Of a DNA stretch of 64,000 bases, positions 62,274 to 64,000 are shown in pieces. This DNA comes from Methylotetracoccus oryzae (lineage in GTDB: Bacteria > Pseudomonadota > Gammaproteobacteria > Methylococcales > Methylococcaceae), in NCBI RefSeq assembly GCF_006175985.1, contig NZ_SRSH01000004.1, positions 186,001-250,000 on the forward strand, in the 5' to 3' direction. Position 1 is the stretch's first letter. The number at the start of each line of letters is the position of its first letter. The notes beneath the pieces are model-generated. The model was not told the origin of the DNA. It did not search any database and saw only the letters and a list, made by a program, of their open reading frames with translations. The position numbers and the translations under genes are program-made.

Positions 62274-62819
62274 TCAGGGCCACGCGAGCAGGAAAACATC
62301 ATGATCCGCGCCCGCGTCCCGGCTCTGTTCCAGGGTCACGGACAGCTCGGTGTCGAAACGCGCGCCCAGACCATGCAGCAAACCGACCAGGAATGCGGTC
62401 AGACCCGAGCGGTGGGTCCGATAGTGAAGGCGAACCGAGTGTTCCGTCAGATCGGTGCATTCGAAGATCGGAGGCTGGAGTTTCGGGAATATCATCGCGA
62501 CACGGGTATGAAAGCTGGGCAGATTCGACAGAAACTCCGGCAGCGTGTCACCGCAGGCGTCGAGTAACTCGCCATAGCCTTCCCGTGCCGTGCAGAGAAT
62601 CCAGTGGCGGCCAAAATCTTCGAGGAGAGCCTGGGCCGGGAGGCCGGTGACCTCGGCCGCCGCCGTCACCAGGCCGAACGACATTTCGTCCGGGTACGGG
62701 TCATTACTGACGAACACGTCCACGTCGACCCCGGCGCGCGTCTTGATCTCCTCCCAGACGGCATCCCCCAGGCGCGCGCACACCATTTCTTCAAGCGCCT
62801 TGTTCACCATTCCATACAT
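62274..62819 (-). CDS. H-NOX haem protein (nitric oxide sensor)
   Basis: The ATG at 62819 (MYGMVNKALEEMVC) has GGGAG 8 nt upstream and gives 181 aa, the normal H-NOX length. Proximal haem ligand His104 lies in FLSNLPSFHTRV. The haem-propionate YxSxR motif is Tyr133-Arg-Thr-His-Arg137, with Thr replacing Ser. The last Tyr of the protein is Tyr133, so the distal O2-stabilising Tyr of O2-binding H-NOX proteins is absent, predicting NO-selective sensing. It is the first gene of the minus-strand run and should act on the HNOBA kinase. Confidence 0.9.
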   Translation of the reverse strand: MYGMVNKALEEMVCARLGDAVWEEIKTRAGVDVDVFVSNDPYPDEMSFGLVTAAAEVTGLPAQALLEDFGRHWILCTAREGYGELLDACGDTLPEFLSNLPSFHTRVAMIFPKLQPPIFECTDLTEHSVRLHYRTHRSGLTAFLVGLLHGLGARFDTELSVTLEQSRDAGADHDVFLLAWP

Positions 62820-63036
62820 GGCCCGAGCTCCCATTTCGCCGGCATTCCCGCGTTATTGTGAACCAAGCGGAACCTGTGCGCCATGCGAACACCGTCCGCG
62901 GCAGCGCGCTTCCTAGCCGTAGCGTTCCGTGGCAAACTCCCACGCGCTGATCGGGGCTTCACCGACCACTCTCCCCCTCCCGGCGAGCCGAGCCGGTTCG
63001 TCAGCACATACGCCGTAGGCAACGGAGAATCTTTCC

Positions 63037-63768
63037 ATGACGCTGCTGGATTACTTCGACCGCTGCTACGTGGTCAACCTGCCCGAGCGGGCAGATCGGC
63101 GGCGGGAAATGCAACAGGAACTGATCGAAGCGGGCATACCCTTCGCTCCCGGCCGCGTCGAGCTGTTTACCGCGGTGCGCCCGGTGGATGCGGGCCTCTT
63201 CCCGAGTCTGGGCGCACGCGGCTGCTTCGAGAGCCATCACCGCATTCTGCGACAAGCCCGCACGGAGGGTCTGCGCAATGTCCTGGTGATGGAGGACGAC
63301 CTCACCATCGACCCCAGGCTGAGGGCTCATGCCGCGGAGATGATCGAGACGCTACGGACCAATGACTGGGGCTTCGTCTATTTCGGACATGCGCTGGAAC
63401 AGGCAACGCCTTCCGGCGATCCGGCGCTGCTGCAGCCCTACTCAGGCCCGCTGATGACGACCCATTTTTACGGCATCAACGCAGCGATCTTCGACCGTTT
63501 GCTGGACTTCTTCGATGCCCTGCTGCAACGACCCCCAGGCCATCCGGACGGCAGTCCCATGCATGTTGACGGTGCCTATTCCACCTTTCGCAAGCAGAAT
63601 CCCGACGTGCTGACCCTGATCACCGTGCCCAGCCTCGGCGGTCAGCGCAGTTCGCGCAGCGACATCTACCCGAATCGGTGGTTCGACCGCTGGCCGGTGT
63701 TCCGCGAACTGGCCGCGTTGGCGCGCCGCGTCAGGTCGCGATGGAAAGCCGGGCGGCGCTCCCCATGA
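63037..63768 (+). CDS. Glycosyltransferase family 25 (LPS-type)
   Basis: 243 aa. The GT25 features are the N-terminal CYVVNLPERADRRREMQQEL, the metal motif VLVMEDDLTIDP and the later HFYGINAAIFDRLLDFFDAL. There is no signal or membrane segment. GT25 enzymes often add galactose or glucose to lipopolysaccharide. A CGGAG sits 9 nt before the ATG. It is divergent from the H-NOX gene over 217 nt, and its stop overlaps the following response regulator start (ATGA). Confidence 0.88.
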   Translation: MTLLDYFDRCYVVNLPERADRRREMQQELIEAGIPFAPGRVELFTAVRPVDAGLFPSLGARGCFESHHRILRQARTEGLRNVLVMEDDLTIDPRLRAHAAEMIETLRTNDWGFVYFGHALEQATPSGDPALLQPYSGPLMTTHFYGINAAIFDRLLDFFDALLQRPPGHPDGSPMHVDGAYSTFRKQNPDVLTLITVPSLGGQRSSRSDIYPNRWFDRWPVFRELAALARRVRSRWKAGRRSP

Positions 63769-64000
63769 CCCGCCCGCGCGTTCTCCTGGTAGAAGACGAA
63801 GAAATCATCGCCCTCGTCATTCAGGACAATCTGATCGACGCTGGTTTCGATGTCGTTCTGGCGGGCGATGGACAGGAAGCATGGGAACGGCTGGTGGCCG
63901 GCGATCATGCCTTCGAGACCATCCTGCTCGACTGGGAAATGCCGCGGCTCGACGGGATGCAGTTGCTGCGACAGATCAAGGCCATGCCGGAACTGATGGA
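63765..64000 (+). CDS. Response regulator, truncated by the window edge
   Basis: The ATG at 63765 overlaps the GT25 stop. The visible 78 residues are a receiver domain: acidic pocket LLVEDEE (Glu10, Asp11), phospho-acceptor Asp56 in ILLDWEMPRLDG and the following helix MQLLRQIKAMPEL. Any output domain lies outside the window. Adjacent to the hybrid kinase operon, it is a candidate acceptor for the kinase Hpt domain, but this is inference from position. Confidence 0.88.
   Translation, partial: MTRPRVLLVEDEEIIALVIQDNLIDAGFDVVLAGDGQEAWERLVAGDHAFETILLDWEMPRLDGMQLLRQIKAMPELM

Overview
The window is high-GC, gene-dense bacterial chromosome and probably gammaproteobacterial. The basis is family-level: a SUF operon led by an Rrf2 regulator and ending in SufU plus a Rieske ferredoxin, an mtnB-mtnD-mtnC methionine-salvage operon, a PEP carboxylase with the usual NTG end, CcdAB, and an H-NOX gene. 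No rRNA, tRNA, CRISPR array or insertion sequence was seen. Genus was not assigned.

Layout. 1-3000 is a small accessory patch: a cut-off chimeric TPR/patatin ORF, a HEPN/MNT toxin-antitoxin pair with a frameshifted HEPN gene, and an intact ccdAB pair. 3050-12350 holds metabolic and transport genes: a dipeptide epimerase, an aldo/keto reductase, a Kef-type antiporter, two convergent radical SAM/SPASM paralogues and an EamA permease. 12500-25000 holds ppc, mtnBDC, a probable structured RNA with terminator upstream of a Tat-exported YcbK-like (DUF882) protein, a phosphodiesterase-like enzyme, a membrane protein, a methyltransferase and an L,D-transpeptidase. 25090-31251 is the SUF iron-sulfur operon behind a promoter overlapped by a perfect Rrf2/IscR-like palindrome.

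32045-63768 is one large exopolysaccharide locus. Its left part has three consecutive genes with phosphoglycosyltransferase (PGT) folds (one intact, two degenerate and fused to other modules), then an acetyltransferase and several glycosyltransferases. The middle has a methyltransferase, a glycosyltransferase, Wzx and Wzy, and a secreted glycosidase-like lipoprotein. The right part is a ten-gene minus-strand run from 62819 to 49752: H-NOX, HNOBA-hybrid histidine kinase, a toroid/lyase-like protein, a STAS protein, Wza, Wzz with a degenerate BY-kinase, a GT2, an acetyltransferase, a receiver-PP2C phosphatase, and an RsbW-like kinase.

The most interesting reading is that this right part is a single circuit. 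A nitric-oxide sensor and its hybrid kinase sit in one transcription unit with a complete but split partner switch (phosphatase, STAS antagonist, anti-sigma-type kinase) and the polysaccharide export channel. It resembles the logic of the Vibrio fischeri syp locus, where SypA is a STAS protein and SypE carries RsbW-like and PP2C domains, but here the NO sensor is physically built in. A response regulator begins at the right edge and is truncated.
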